Shown here: one piece after another, positions 34,901-46,345 of the stretch | Position numbering within the stretch: the first letter of the stretch is position 1 | Layout of the letters: each line of letters starts with the position of its first letter | NCBI RefSeq assembly: GCF_014839835.1 | Contig: NC_071615.1 | Span: 17,180,001 to 17,244,000 of the forward strand | Direction of reading: 5' to 3' | Length of the DNA stretch: 64,000 nucleotides | DNA from: Dryobates pubescens | Taxonomy: Eukaryota > Chordata > Aves > Piciformes > Picidae | Notes under the pieces: model-generated | Told to the model about the DNA's origin: nothing | Databases searched by the model: none | Seen by the model: the letters and a program-made list of their open reading frames with translations, nothing else | Made by a program: the position numbers and the translations under genes

Positions 34901-37900
34901 CGAGTCGGCCTTGTCCTGCAGGTGGTCCAGGGCCGAGGGGTTGTCCACGATCTCGTGGCGCAGGGGGAAGGCCTCCTGGGGCAGGCTGTACTCCTGCTCC
35001 TCGGCTGGGGGCACAGCGGCGGTCAGCGGGCGGCGGGGGGGGGTCCCCGGCGCCCCCCGGCGGCCGGCACTCACCGTGGGGGTTCTCGTGGTCCATCATG
35101 TACAGCTCGTCCTCGTCGGCCTCCACGTCCCCCAGCAGGTAGTCTGCGGGGACGTCGCTGCCCTCCGTCTCCTCGTTGTCTGCGTGCCCAAGGAGAGAGA
35201 AATCGTCACGGAGCCACACAGCCGCTGAGCCTGGCAGAGCCCCTGCAGCCCTCACCCAGAGCTCGCAACCCAGCGCCGCTGCTGAGCCACTGCCACCAAA
35301 CCACCTCCCTCAGCACCACAGCCTGGTGGCTTTGAGCCACTCCAGGGGTGGGGACTCCACCACCTCCCTGAGCAGCCTGAGACAGGGCCTAAGTGGGAAG
35401 AAATTGATCCTCATGGCCAACCCAAACCTGCCCTGGGGCAGCTTGAGGCCATTGCCTCTTGTCCTGTCCCTTGCTCCTAGGGAGCAGAGCCCAAGCCCCA
35501 GCTGGCTGCAGCCTCCTCTCAGGGAGCTGCAGAGAGCAAGGAGGTCTCCCTCAGCCTCCTCTTCTCCAGGCTCAACCCCCCCAGCTCCCTCAGCTGCTCC
35601 TCCCCAGCCCTCTTCTCCAGACCCTTCCCCAGCTCTCTTGCCCTTCTCTGGCCCTGCTCCAGCTCCTCAATGTCCTTAGAGTGAGAGCCCAGAGCTGAAC
35701 CCAGCACTCAAGCTGTGGCCTCCCCAGTGCCCAGCCCAGAGGCACAATCCCTGCCCTGCTCCTGCTGCCACCCCAGTGCTGCTCCAGGCCAGGCTGCTGC
35801 TGCCCTTCTTGCCCCCCTGGGCACCCCCTGGCTCCTCTCCAGCTGCTGGCACCCAGCACCCCCAGGGCCTTCTCTGCCAAGCAGCTCTGCAGCCACTTTG
35901 CCCCCAGCCCAGAGCCTTCCTGGGGTTGTTGTGCAGCACTCAACACTTGGCCTTCTTGAACCTCATACCCTTGGCCTCAGCAGCCACATTCCTGGCAACC
36001 ACAGCCACCACCGTGGGGGCCACAGGGGTAAAACATCCTCCTGCAATGCCCTGAAGCTTGCTGTGCTCCACTGGGAGCTGCAGCAGGTCCAGTCCCTCCA
36101 TCCAGCTGAAGGCCTGGCCCAGAGGCTCTCCCCAGGGGCTTTACCCTCGTTGTTGATGAGGGTGGAGGAGGAGTCCAGCAGGATGTTCTCGCTGCGGCTC
36201 TCTCCTTTGCTGCGGTCCAGCCTGGCCTCGCTGCCCAGCCCCGAGGGGATGTCCTTCAGGTTGAAGCTGCCAAAGAAGCCAAATCTCAGTCACAGAAGCT
36301 GACAGCTTCCACTTGAGCCAGCAAAGAGCCTGGCTGGAGGTGCCCAGCTGGGATCTGAACTGGTGTCTCTGTGCCCCCACCACGGAGGTGCCCACAAGGG
36401 TTCCCCTGAAGGCTTTCAGCGCTGAGTGCAGGCTCCTGCCTCCTGCCCTTCACACCCAGCTCAGAGGCAGGCAAGCAGCAGCTGCCTCGCTACCAGCTGC
36501 TTTGCTCCATGTCATGCAGCACTGCTCTTGGACTTCACCAAGGGAAGAGAATGTGGTGAAGCAGGGGGGAGCCCTTCAGCTTCTGCCCCACTTGGCTGCG
36601 GAGCTTGGTCAAAGCGAGTCTCCTCTGATGCCAGCCAAGGATCTGCCACTCGCCCTGGGAACCCAGCCCAGCTGGTGTGGAGTTCTCAGCCCTCACCTTT
36701 TGATGACATCAAGAAGAGGAAAAACAAGTTCTTCTGCTTCATCAGCCCACAGTGGAACTCTCACAGGGCTGGGCTGCTCCTCTGCCTTTGAAAGGCAGAA
36801 GACAACCTCTCCACACCAGCGGCTCTGGCTCCAGCTCAGCTTTCAGTCACAACAACTAACCAGAGAACTCCAGGGCTGGCACCAGCCTCATGCCAAACTG
36901 CCTTTCAAGGTAGGAAGGGAGTGGTGCCCAGGCTCAAGGCCATGCTGGCCACTCACTTCTCACACCCCCACAGAAAAAGTCTGTGTTCAGATGATCACAG
37001 AGCAGCTTGGGTTGGAAGGGACCTTCAAATCATCCAGTTCCACCCCCCTGCCTTGGGCAGGGACACTTCCCACCAGCACAGCTTGCTCAAGGCCTCATCC
37101 AGCCTGGCCTTCAACACTTCCCTGGGCAGCCTGTGCCAGAGCCTCCCCACCCTCACTGCAAAGAATTTCTTCCTCCTCTCCAATCTCAGTCCCTCCTCTC
37201 CCAGCTCAAAGCCATTGTCCCTCATCCTGGCACTCCCAGCCCTTGTCCAAAGTCCCTCCCCAGCTCTCCTGGAGCCCTTCAGCTACTGGAAGGCTGCTCT
37301 GAGGTCTCTCTGGAGCCTTCTCTTCTCCAGGCTCTTACAACCCCAACTCTCCCAGCCTGTCCCCACAGGGGAGCTTCTCCAGCCCTCATGGCCCACCAAC
37401 AACCCTGTACAGCACAAGGCTGGGGGACAGCCCTCCCTGCTCCCACCCTGCCCCTCCAGCTCCTCTGCAGTTACCTGTTCATGAGTGGGAGGGTAGTGCT
37501 GCCCTTGCCCATGCTGTGGTTGAGGTTGGTGGAGGACACAGTGCCCAGGCTGGAGTAAATGATTCGCAGCATTGTCCATGTTTGAGCCACCTGTGTGAGA
37601 CAACCTGACCTTCAGGCAGCCCCTGAAGCAGGGCCCTGGCCTCAGCTCCCATTGCTGGCTGACCCAGGCAGGTGGGCAGCAGGGTCCAGCTTGTGTGCTT
37701 CTTGTAGGCAGCAACAAGGGAGATGGGTCTGGTGCCTGCTGGAGGTAGGCACAGCCAGCCAGAGCTGCTCTCAGGCTCGAGTGCTGGGCCTCAACCTGAC
37801 AGCACCTTGGTGCTGGGGTTGTGTCTGGGAGGGCTTTGAGAGCAGGGCAGTGGGGGAGCTCCTGGGAGGAACTTTGAGAGGCTCAGAGAATCATGAAGGG

Positions 37901-40900
37901 TGGAAAAGACCTCCAAGACCATCAAGTCCAACCTTCCACCCAACACCTCTGTGACCTGCTTGTTTTCTGAACACCTCGAGGTGGGTGCTCCTCCAGCTCC
38001 AGCTTGGACCCCCCAGGGGCAATCAGTGCCTCTGTGCTACCAGAGCTGAGAAGGGAAACCTGCTGGGCAAGCTCCTTGGGTTTGGGGAGCAATTTTGTGT
38101 TGGGGAGGAGTTAGATGTGGGAGAGACAACCACCCAGCCACCAAGATCAGGCCCTAGGGAGGCCACATCTGGAATCCTGGGTCCAGTTCTGGGTTCCCCA
38201 GTTCAGGAGAGACAGAGAACTGCTGGAGAGAGTCCAGGGAAGGCTCCAGAGATGCTGTGGGTGCCCTGCTTTAGCAGGGGATTGGATTGGATGATCTCCA
38301 GAGGTCTCTTCCAGCCCCACCACACTGGCATTCCATCCCAGCTGGCGACTGTGCCCTCCCTGTGCTGCACCTTGTCCCTCAAGGCTTTAGCTGCATTTTC
38401 TCCTTCCCACCCCACCAATGAGGGCAGGAATGACCAAGCACCTCCAGGGTGCTCTGCTGGCCAGGCGCCTTCAGGGTGCTTTGTAGACCCAAGCCCCTGC
38501 GTGGCTTTGCTGGCCAGGCACAGCCAGGGTGCTTTGTAGACCCAAGCCCCTGCATGGCTTTGCTGGCCAGGCACAGCCAGGGTGCTTTGTAGACCCAAGC
38601 CCCTGTGTGGCTTTGCTGGCCAGGCGCCTCCAGGGTGCTTTGTAGACCCAAGCCCCTGCATGGCTTTGCTGGCCAGGCACCTCCAGGGTGCTTTGTAGAC
38701 CCAAGCCCCTGCATGGCTTTGCTGGCCAGGCACAGCCAGGGTGCTTTGTAGACCCAAGCCCCTGCATGGCTTTGCTGGCCAGGCGCCTCCAGGGTGCTTT
38801 GTAGACCCAAGCCCCTGTGTGGCTTTGCTGGCCAGGCGCCTCCAGGGTGCTTTGTAGACCCAAGCCCCTGCGTGGCTTTGCTGGCCAGGCACCTCCAGGG
38901 TGCTTTGTAGACCCAAGCCCCTGTGTGGCTTTGCTGGCCAGGCACAGCCAGAGTGCTTTGTAGACCCAAGCCCCTGCGTGGCTTTGCTGGCCAGGCACCT
39001 CCAGGGTGCTTTGTAGACCCAAGCCCCTGCATGGCTTTGCTGGCCAGGCGCCTCCAGGGTGCTTTGTAGACCCAAGCCCCTGTGTGGCTTTGCTGGCCAG
39101 GCGCCTCCAGGGTGCTTTGTAGACCCAAGCCCCTGCGTGGCTTTGCTGGCCAGGCACCTCCAGGGTGCTTTGTAGACCCAAGCCCCTGCATGGCTTTGCT
39201 GGCCAGGCACAGCCAGGGTTGCTTTGTAGACCCAAGCCCCTGCATGGCTTTGCTGGCCAGGCACCTCCAGGGTGCTTTGTAGACCCAAGCCCCTGCGTGG
39301 CTTTGCTGGCCAGGCGCTTCCAGGGTGCTTTGTAGACCCAAGCCCCTGCATGGCTTTGCTGGCCAGGCGCCTCCAGGGTGCTTTGTAGACCCAAGCCCCT
39401 GCATGGCTTTGCTGGCCAGGCGCCTCCAGGGTGCTTTGTAGACCCAAGCCCCTGTGTGGCTTTGCTGGCCAGGCGCCTCCAGGGTGCTTTGTAGACCCAA
39501 GCCCCTGCGTGGCTTTGCTGGCCAGGCACCTCCAGGGTGCTTTGTAGACCCAAGCCCCTGTGTGGCTTTGCTGGCCAGGCACAGCCAGAGTGCTTTGTAG
39601 ACCCAAGCCCCTGCGTGGCTTTGCTGGCCAGGCACCTCCAGGGTGCTTTGTAGACCCAAGCCCCTGTGTGGCTTTGCTGGCCAGGCACAGCCAGAGTGCT
39701 TTGTAGACCCAAGCCCCTGCGTGGCTTTGCTGGCCAGGCACCTCCAGGGTGCTTTGTAGACCCAAGCCCCTGCATGGCTTTGCTGGCCAGGCACAGCCAG
39801 GGTTGCTTTGTAGACCCAAGCCCCTGCATGGCTTTGCTGGCCAGGCACCTCCAGGGTGCTTTGTAGACCCAAGCCCCTGCGTGGCTTTGCTGGCCAGGCA
39901 CAGCCAGGGTTGCTTTGTAGACCCAAGCCCCTGTGTGGCTTTGCTGGCCAGGCACAGCCAGGGTTGCTTTGTAGACCCAAGCCCCTGCGTGGCGCTCCGC
40001 TGGCCAGCCCCCTCCATGCCGCTCTGTTGCTGCCTGGCTTTGCCTGGCCTGCAGCCCCCTTCCGGCCCTGCTCCCCGGGCCGTGCCTGCGCCGCGCAGCC
40101 CCCGGCCTCACCTGGTTGCGGTCCAGGCCCTTGGCCACCTTGGCGTTGTGGTCGCAGAGGTCGGGCAGGGGCCGGCCGGCCAGGGCGTACTGCTTGGCGG
40201 TGTGCACGAACCAGTCCATGCTGCCGCTCTCCACCTCGCTCTCGAAGACGCTGAGGGCGCTGGAGGAGGAGATGAACTCGAACTGCTCGGTGGGGTCCAG
40301 CTTGCGCTTGAAGAAGATGGGGTGGCGCCGGTCGCCGGCGTAGGGCTTGCGGTTGGAGTCGGCGCAGACCAGGCTCTCCTTGGCGGCGAAGGCCAGGTCC
40401 CCGTAGAGGCTGTAGCAGAGCCCCTCGGGGTTGGCGCGCTCGATGGGCTGGCTGGCGTCCTTGAAGATGTGCTGGTAGAGCGTGCTGTCCTTGGAGCCCG
40501 AGAGCAGGAAGTAGGGGTCGTGGAGGTGGCGCCAGACGATGCCGGTGGTGACGTCCTTGTGCTCCTCGAACATGGCGGAGGGGATGAAGGGCCGGCGCAC
40601 GTCCCACACGTAGATGTTGTGGTCGACCATCATGGAGCAGGTGGCCAGGTGGTGCTTGCACTCCGGGCGCCACTTCACGCGCGCCACCGAGGCGATGGTC
40701 TGCACGCAGTAGATCTCCTTGGCCCGCGTCGTGTTCATGTCCCACACCTTCACCATCTTGTCCCTGCCACCCGTGGCCAGCCAGCCCCTGCCGCCGGGGG
40801 GCACACAGGCACTGAGAGGCCGCTTCGAGCCGGCGCCTCCCCTCCCGCCTCCCCTCTCCCGCCCCAGCGCGGGGTGGATGTCACCGAGGCGTGGGGCGGT

Positions 40901-43506
40901 GGCCGGGCTGTAGCCGCAGCCTCCCGCGAGTGTCTCCGCTCCTTGATAACCAGCCCAGGCCCCTCCCCTCCTTCCTGCCACCACCTGAGGCCCTCAGTCT
41001 TTAGAGCCATGCTCAGAAAGGCTCCAAGCCACACCAGTTCCCTCCACCTCTGCTTTCCCCATGCCAGCCCCAGCAGAAAAGGGGGAGGCCACCTAGAGCT
41101 TCTCCCAGCACCCCTCTTGGCTCCTCAGGAGTGAGGGGGGACCTGCACACCACCAAAAGCTGTTTCCAGATGCACCTCGACCACCCCTGGAGGCAGGAGG
41201 AAAACGGCATCAAAGCCAAGGCGTGGAGCAGAGCAGCTGTGCAGAGCCCTCCTCAAGGTGACCGCAGGGGTGAGAGGCTGCTCTGACACGTGGGGCGAGA
41301 GAGCAGCTTGGTACAGCTGCCCAGCAGCAATCCAGTGCCTCAGAAAGCCCCAGTCTGCCAAAAACCTAACCCAAAATACCTCAACACAGCCCAAAATACT
41401 CCAAGCAATCACTGCTGCCATCTTCCAGCCATGCCCAGTTCCTGACCCAAGGGGCCAGGGAATCAGAGACTCCAACTTCCACCCCTGAAAGGTCTCAGCT
41501 CTGTTTCTAGAGTCATGGAACTGTTTTGGTTGGAAGAGTCCAACCCTTACCCCAGCACCACAGCCACACAGCTCTGAAACACCCCCAGGGATGGGGACTG
41601 CACCACTGCCCTGGGCAGCCTGTGCCAGGCCTGGACAGCCCTCAAGGGGAAGAAATCGTTCCTCATGGCCAACCTGAACCTCCCCTGGGGCAGTTTGGGA
41701 CCATTTCCTTTTGTCCCTGGGAGAAGAACCCAATCCTCCCTGGCTCCAGCCTCCTGTCAGGGAGTCGTAGAGCACCCCAAGGTCACCCCTTAGCCTCCTC
41801 TTCCCAACTCCCTCAGCTGCTCCTCCCCAGCCCTGTTCTCCAGACCCTTCCCCACCTCCACTGCCCTTCTCTGGACCTCCTCCAGCCCCTCAGCGTCCTT
41901 CTGGGAGGGAGGGGCCCAGAACTGCCCCCTGGGATTTGCGGTGCGGCCTCCCCGGTGCTGAGGAGAGGAGGCCAAGCCCCGCCCTGGGGGTGGAGGATGC
42001 CAGGCAGCACCCAGCCCCAGCCCCACCTGTCCTCGGGGTGCCAGTCACAGCAGAAGACCGGGCCGTTGTGGGCGGTGAACATCCGCTCGTAGCGGTCGGG
42101 CCGGCGGATGTCCCACAGCTGCACGTTGCCGTTCTCGAAGGTGGCAGCGAAGGTGAAGTAGTCTCTGATGCTGAACTGCACGTCCCGGACGCTCTCCGAC
42201 TGGCCTGGGGGGCACACAGGGCACAGCCACTGCCACACAGCACACTGCAAGAGCTGCAGGGGGCTCCAGCCCGGAGCAAAGCAGCAGCAGGGAGGGATGT
42301 GGCCAACCTCCCCCCTGTGGGTCCACCCCACTGCCAAGCAGCAAAACTGCCACCCAAGCACCTCCCAGCCCACTCTCTGCCTGCTCTGGGGGTTGTGTCC
42401 TGAGCAAAACCCCCTCCTGGGCACAGGGAAAGGGACAAGCCCCCAGGCTCTCTGCCCCTCTCCAGGCTAAGGGGCCAAGCAACAGCCCTGGGCCTTACTG
42501 AGGCCTGGCATGCTGGGTCCAGTCCTGGGATGCCCAGTTCAGGAGAGACAGACAAGTGCTGGGGCGAGTCCAGGGGAGGCTGCAGAGCTGCTGAGGGGCC
42601 TGGAGCAGCTCTGGGAGCAGCAAAGGCTGAGAGCCCTGGGGCTGAGAGCCTGCAGAAGAGCAGCCCCAGAGGGCAGCTGAGCAATGCTCAGCAAGAGCTA
42701 AAGGAGCTGTGGGGGGCAAGAGGCTGGGGCCAGGCTCTGCTGAGTGCTGCCCAGGGCCAGCACAAGGGGCAAGGGGCAGCAAGTGTCAGGCAGGAGGTTG
42801 GAGCTGAGCAGGAGGAGAAAGTTGTTTGGGGTGAGGCTGCTGGAGGCCTGGAGCAGGCTGCCCAGAGAGGCTGTGGAGTGTCCTGGTGTGGAGAGCTTCC
42901 AACCCCCCCTGGGCACTGTGCTGCTGGGCAGGGTGCTGGGGGTGCCCTGCTGGAGCAGGGCTCGGGCTGGGGGAGCTCCAGAGCTCCCTTCCAGCCTGCC
43001 CCTGCCGGGGCCGCGCGCCCCTCACCGGAGAAGGTGCTGACGGAGTCCTTCTTGCGCAGGTCGAAGCACTTCATGTAGCCGTCCTGGGAGCCGCTGAGCA
43101 GCATGTAGACCTCGGTGGGGTGGAAGCAGACCTTGTTGACCGTGCGCTTGTGCTCGGTGAAGAGCTGGTCCTGCTTGTTGCGCGAGGGCTTGCCCAGGTT
43201 CCAGGTGACCACCACGCCGTTGGTGGCGGCGGTGGCCAGCAGGTTCTCGTCCATCTGGTGCCAGACGACGTCGGCGCAGCTGAAGTTGAGGGAGGGCTTG
43301 CGGCCCACGCGCAGGTTCAGCTTCTCCACGAACTGCTCCTCCTCGATGGAGTAGATCTTGAAGATGTTGCGCCCGGCCACCACCACCTGGGCGGCGTCGC
43401 GGCACACGCTGATGGCGTTGGCGGGGGCGTCCAGGTGGCAGAACATGGTCCTGCCCGTCAGGGCGTTGCCCCCCAGCGCCGTGCCGACCCTGGCCATCTT
43501 CTCCAT
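31974..43506 (-). CDS. WDR24: GATOR2 complex subunit WDR24
   Basis: WDR24 is a GATOR2 component that relays amino-acid sufficiency to mTORC1 at the lysosome. Nine coding exons on the minus strand splice in phase: 43026-43506, 42027-42204, 40112-40787, 37475-37590, 36145-36266, 35075-35179, 34667-35004, 33096-33280 and 31974-32142, giving 789 aa, about the mammalian length of 790. It begins [23 protein letters not shown]40 propeller covers about residues 20-350 ([64 protein letters not shown]). A flexible middle follows (TWTMLRIIY; acidic [20 protein letters not shown]), then an alpha-helical stretch. The C-terminal RING-type zinc finger has [36 protein letters not shown] and [12 protein letters not shown]. 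An acceptor at 43514-43516 just upstream of the ATG suggests a separate non-coding first exon. Confidence 0.97.
32192..33085 (-). mobile_element. CR1 LINE 3' part in WDR24 intron 8
   Basis: Antisense CR1: AATCATTCTGGTTGGAAATC is the inverted 3' terminus, followed by CACCTCCCTGGGCAGCCTGT, CTTCCTCTCCAACCTAACCC and GTTGTCTGCAAACTTTCTGA. It spans almost the whole intron and ends about ten bases before the exon at 33096. Confidence 0.85.
33785..34655. repeat. Polypurine GGGAGG/GGCAGG minisatellite in WDR24 intron 7
   Basis: An almost pure G/A run on the + strand: GGGAGGGGAGGGAGGCAGGG with periodic CAGGTGGGCGGGCAGG. A higher-order unit of roughly 35-37 bp is clearest at 34300-34640. GGG runs occur every few bases, so the + strand can form G-quadruplexes; the WDR24 transcript carries the C-rich complement. 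It ends close to the donor of exon 7 (exon edge 34667). Confidence 0.95.
35255..35990 (-). mobile_element. CR1 LINE 3' part in WDR24 intron 5
   Basis: Antisense CR1 with GGGACTCCACCACCTCCCTG, CTGCAGAGAGCAAGGAGGTC and CTTCTTGAACCTCATACCCT. It is very similar to the copy at 7842-8690. Confidence 0.85.
36985..37400 (-). mobile_element. CR1 LINE 3' end in WDR24 intron 4
   Basis: Antisense CR1: TTGGGTTGGAAGGGACCTTC is the inverted 3' end, then TTGCTCAAGGCCTCATCCAG and CACTGCAAAGAATTTCTTCC. It stops about 75 bases before the exon at 37475. Confidence 0.85.
37885..37965 (-). mobile_element. Short CR1 3' end
   Basis: AGAATCATGAAGGGTGGAAA followed by ACCTCCAAGACCATCAAGTC is a classic inverted CR1 3' terminus. 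WDR24 intron 3. Confidence 0.7.
38150..38335 (+). mobile_element. CR1 LINE fragment
   Basis: Sense CR1: CCTAGGGAGGCCACATCTGG, GAGAGAGTCCAGGGAAGGCT and GGATGATCTCCAGAGGTCTC. It lies about 100 bases before the 53-bp minisatellite in WDR24 intron 3. Confidence 0.75.
38440..39993. repeat. 53-bp minisatellite in WDR24 intron 3
   Basis: About 29 copies of a 53-bp unit made of GTGCTTTGTAGACCCAAGCC, CCTGCGTGGCTTTGCTGGCC and AGGCACCTCCAGG (or AGGCACAGCCAGG). A few copies are 54 bp because of an extra T. Variant types are interspersed, which suggests shuffling by unequal exchange. On the minus strand, the WDR24 sense strand, all three frames are open through the whole array. Confidence 0.97.
41510..41990 (-). 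mobile_element. CR1 LINE 3' end in WDR24 intron 2
   Basis: Antisense CR1: TCATGGAACTGTTTTGGTTG is the inverted 3' end, then GGGATGGGGACTGCACCACT, GGGCAGCCTGTGCCAGGCC and CAGCTGCTCCTCCCCAGCCC. Confidence 0.8.
42500..43005 (+). mobile_element. CR1 LINE fragment (well preserved) in WDR24 intron 1
   Basis: Sense CR1 with GAGTCCAGGGGAGGCTGCAG, GGCCTGGAGCAGGCTGCCCA, TGGTGTGGAGAGCTTCCAAC and GCTCCAGAGCTCCCTTCCAG. It is near-identical to 5215-5705. It ends about 20 bases from the coding exon at 43026. Confidence 0.85.
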
Positions 43507-44880
43507 GGCTGTCCTGGAGGCGCAGTCCCCTCTCCGGGAGCAGGCTCGGGGGGCGCTGTCCCCGCAGGCTGCATTCACGCCGGCGCGGCCGCCCTGCTCC
43601 GCCTCAGCCAGAGCTGGCACGGGACAGGCTCGGCTCCCGCGGCTCCTGGCTGGCCCAGGCGGCTTCCACCGCAGCCTTCTGTGGCCACATCAACGACCGT
43701 GGAGGTGAGGAGACGCAGCCTGGATGCCGCCGGAGGCAGGCGCAGCCCCGCGCCAGGCTTCTGCCGCTGGCTGCAGGTCCCTCTGGGGAGCTCCTCAACA
43801 CCTTTGCAAGGTTCCTTGCTCCCTGCTCTGTGCAACGCCCCTGAGACGCTCTGCTGAGGAGAGTGGCTGCTGCTGGTGCTACAGGAGGTCAACCCCAGCA
43901 ACGTGGACCAGGCTGAGCAGCACCTCCAGCAAGGTTGGGTGACAGGAGGCTGCAGTCATCTCTGTGTGGTGCTCCCTGTGCCCCAAAGCCCTGCAACAAC
44001 CACAGGCAGGGGGTTACCCTGCTTCTCTAACAGAGCAGGGACAGCAGCTCCCCCCACTAGGCACAGGCCAGGCCAAGCTCTTGCCCTGGCACCACCCTCT
44101 GCCAGTCCCTCCACCCTTCCCTTGCTAGGCCCCCCCCCAGACCCATCACAGCTCACATTCCACCCTCCTCAGGGCCCCCTCCTACCCTTCTCAGCATTCC
44201 CTCAGGGCACCTCAGCCCTCCAGGACTCACTCCTGCCCCTCCTTCGGTCCCTCTCAGAGACTACTCACATCTGATAGTCCCCACAGGACCCTCTCTCACA
44301 GCTTCTTAGCCCCTCACAGCCCCTTCCCAGCCCCCAAGCTGAGCCTCTCTCTCAGACTTCCCAGAGCCCTGCCCTTCAGAGCCTCTTCAGGTCCCCTTCC
44401 TGCCCCTCAGAGCCCCATCGATCCTCCCCCTGACCCAGGGAGAGTCCCTCAGGACTCTCTCTCAGAGTTCCCCGGGCGCCCTCCGGGCTTCCCCTAGACC
44501 CCCTCTTTCCCCTCAGTTTCCCGTCCTGTCCCTCAGGGCATCTTCAAATCCTCCTCCTGCCCCATAGTGCCCTCAGAACCCTCTCTCAGAGCTCCCCTGC
44601 CCACTCCGGGACCCCATCCGCTCCTTAGACCTTCCTCACAATCCCCTCAGACCCTCTCTCAGAGACCTCCAGGGCCCCCTCGCGCCACACAGACCCCTCA
44701 GGACCCTCTCTCACAGCTTCTCAGCTCCCCAGGGCCTTCCCGCTCCCGCTGCCCAGGGCCCTCCGCCGACTGCCAGCGCCAGACCTTTCCCTTCCGCAGC
44801 CCTGGTGCCGATGCCGTACCCGAAGCAGGCAGAGCCCCGCGGACAGCCCGAGCCGCCCAGGCCCCGCCACGGAAACGGCT
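43507..44880. other. WDR24 5' region with C-rich degenerate repeat
   Basis: No exon was recognised apart from a likely 5'UTR piece ending at 43513. From about 43990 to 44720 the + strand is C-rich with repeated CCCTCTCTCAGAGCTTCCC/CCCTCAGGACCCTCTCTC words at irregular spacing. The part from about 44700 becomes CpG-rich towards the presumed WDR24 promoter. Confidence 0.5.
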
Positions 44881-44889
44881 GCGAGCCCC

Positions 44890-45090
44890 GCCCCCTCTTC
44901 CGGGGCGCGGCACGCCCACTTCCGGTCACGGCACGCTCACTTCCTATCCGTGTCCTACTCACTTCCGGTCCATGGCAAGCTCACTTCCGGTTCTCTTCCA
45001 CTCACTTCCGGCGCCGAACCGAGGCCCGCCCGCCCCACAGCTTGGCCCCGCCCCCGGTCCGGCCCCGCCCCCTCGATTAAGCCCCGCCCC
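44890..45090 (-). promoter_or_regulatory. WDR24: Candidate WDR24 promoter with phased ETS-site array
   Basis: Six ETS-type sites are read on + as CTTCCGG at 44897, 44919, 44962, 44984 and 45005, and as CTTCCTA at 44940. The spacings are 22, 21, 22, 22 and 21 bases. Flanking GCCCCGCCCC boxes lie at 45045-45090. ETS/GABP plus Sp1 without TATA fits a housekeeping promoter for the leftward WDR24 gene, whose coding exon 1 has an upstream splice acceptor. The first exon itself is not proven. Confidence 0.6.
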
Positions 45091-45099
45091 CGAGGCGAG

Positions 45100-46345
45100 G
45101 CAGGGGGAGATGGGAGGTGTCAGAGGACGTCCCGGGGTGCGCGGGGGGATGGGGGGGTCAGGGGAGGATGTGAGCGTGTTGGGGGGAAATGGGGGTGTCA
45201 GAGGGGGATATGGGGTGCAAGGGGGCACGTGGAGGTGTCGGGGGCGATTTGGGGGTGTCAGGGGAGGATATGGGGGAGTCGGGGAGATTTGGGGGTGTCA
45301 GGAGCGAAACGAGACTGTCGGGGGACATGGGGGTGTAAGGGGGAGACGTGGGGTGAAAGGGAGGTGTCAGAAGGGGATATGCGGGGGAAGGGACGTATGG
45401 GGGTGCAAGGGAGGACATGGAGGATATCAGAGGGTATTTGGGGGTGTCGGGCTGAAGTGGGAGTGCCGGGGGGGAATTGGGGGTGCAAGGGGGGATATGC
45501 AGGTGGAAGGGGCGAAATGGGAGTATCAGAGAGGAAATAAGGGGGTGTGGGCAGCATGTGTGGTGCCAGGGGGGGATATGGTGGTGTCAGGGGGATACGG
45601 GGTGCAGTGGGGTTAGGGGTGCGGGGGAGATGTGAGGTCTGAGGAGGAGTGGGGGGAATTGGGGGTGTCAGGGGAGTATGAGGTACATTAGGGGTACAGG
45701 TGCCGGGGGGGAGACTGGAGGATGTGGAGTGCATGAAGGGTGCATGAGGCACAGCAGGGAAAATTGGGGTGTGAGGGGCATATGGGGTGTATGAGGGGTG
45801 TGGGTGCCGGGGAGAGGAGGGGCTCGGAGTGAAAATGGGGGCGGCAGGTGGAACAGGAGGTGCATTAGGGGTGTGGGGGGTTGTGTGGGAAACTGGGGGT
45901 ATCAAGGGGAGAAAAATGGGGGGCAAGCAGGTACAAGGGTACAAGCAGTGTCATAGGGCCGGGGGTGCCAGGGAGATGTGGGGTGCAAGGGGCAAATGGG
46001 GGTGCCATGGGGGTGCCAGGGAGGAATGTGGGGTACATTTGAGACAGTGCTGGGGTGCCAGGGGGCTGTGGGGTGCAATGGGGTGGGGGTGTAAGGGGGG
46101 GATATAGGGGTGCAAGGGGGACTGTGGGGTTCACTGGGGATGGCAGGAGGATATGGGGTGCAGTGTGAGGAGGTACAGTAGGGGAAATGGGGGTGTCGGG
46201 AATGTGGACTGGGGGGGGGGCACTGGGGTTTGGGGCTGCTCTGGAGGCTTTAGAGGTGCCCCGTGCTAGGGGTGCGGGGTGGGGTGCCCCTGCGGGGAGA
46301 TACAGAGGTACACTGCGGGGTGCCCTGGGGGGATGCAGACGGGGT
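45100..46345. repeat. G-rich degenerate repeat (GGGGGTGTCAGGGGAGGATATGG type)
   Basis: Irregular tandem copies, about 24-30 bp each, of words such as GGGGGTGTCAGGGG, GATATGGGGTGCAAGGGG and GATTTGGGGGTGTC. They fill the intergenic space between the WDR24 promoter and the FBXL16 3' flank. No gene was recognised. Confidence 0.75.

Noticed and set aside
33437-35255. Proline-rich minus-strand frames of about 550 codons
   Set aside because: They join real WDR24 exons 6-7 to the intronic polypurine array. Splice sites and family alignment show that the array is intron.
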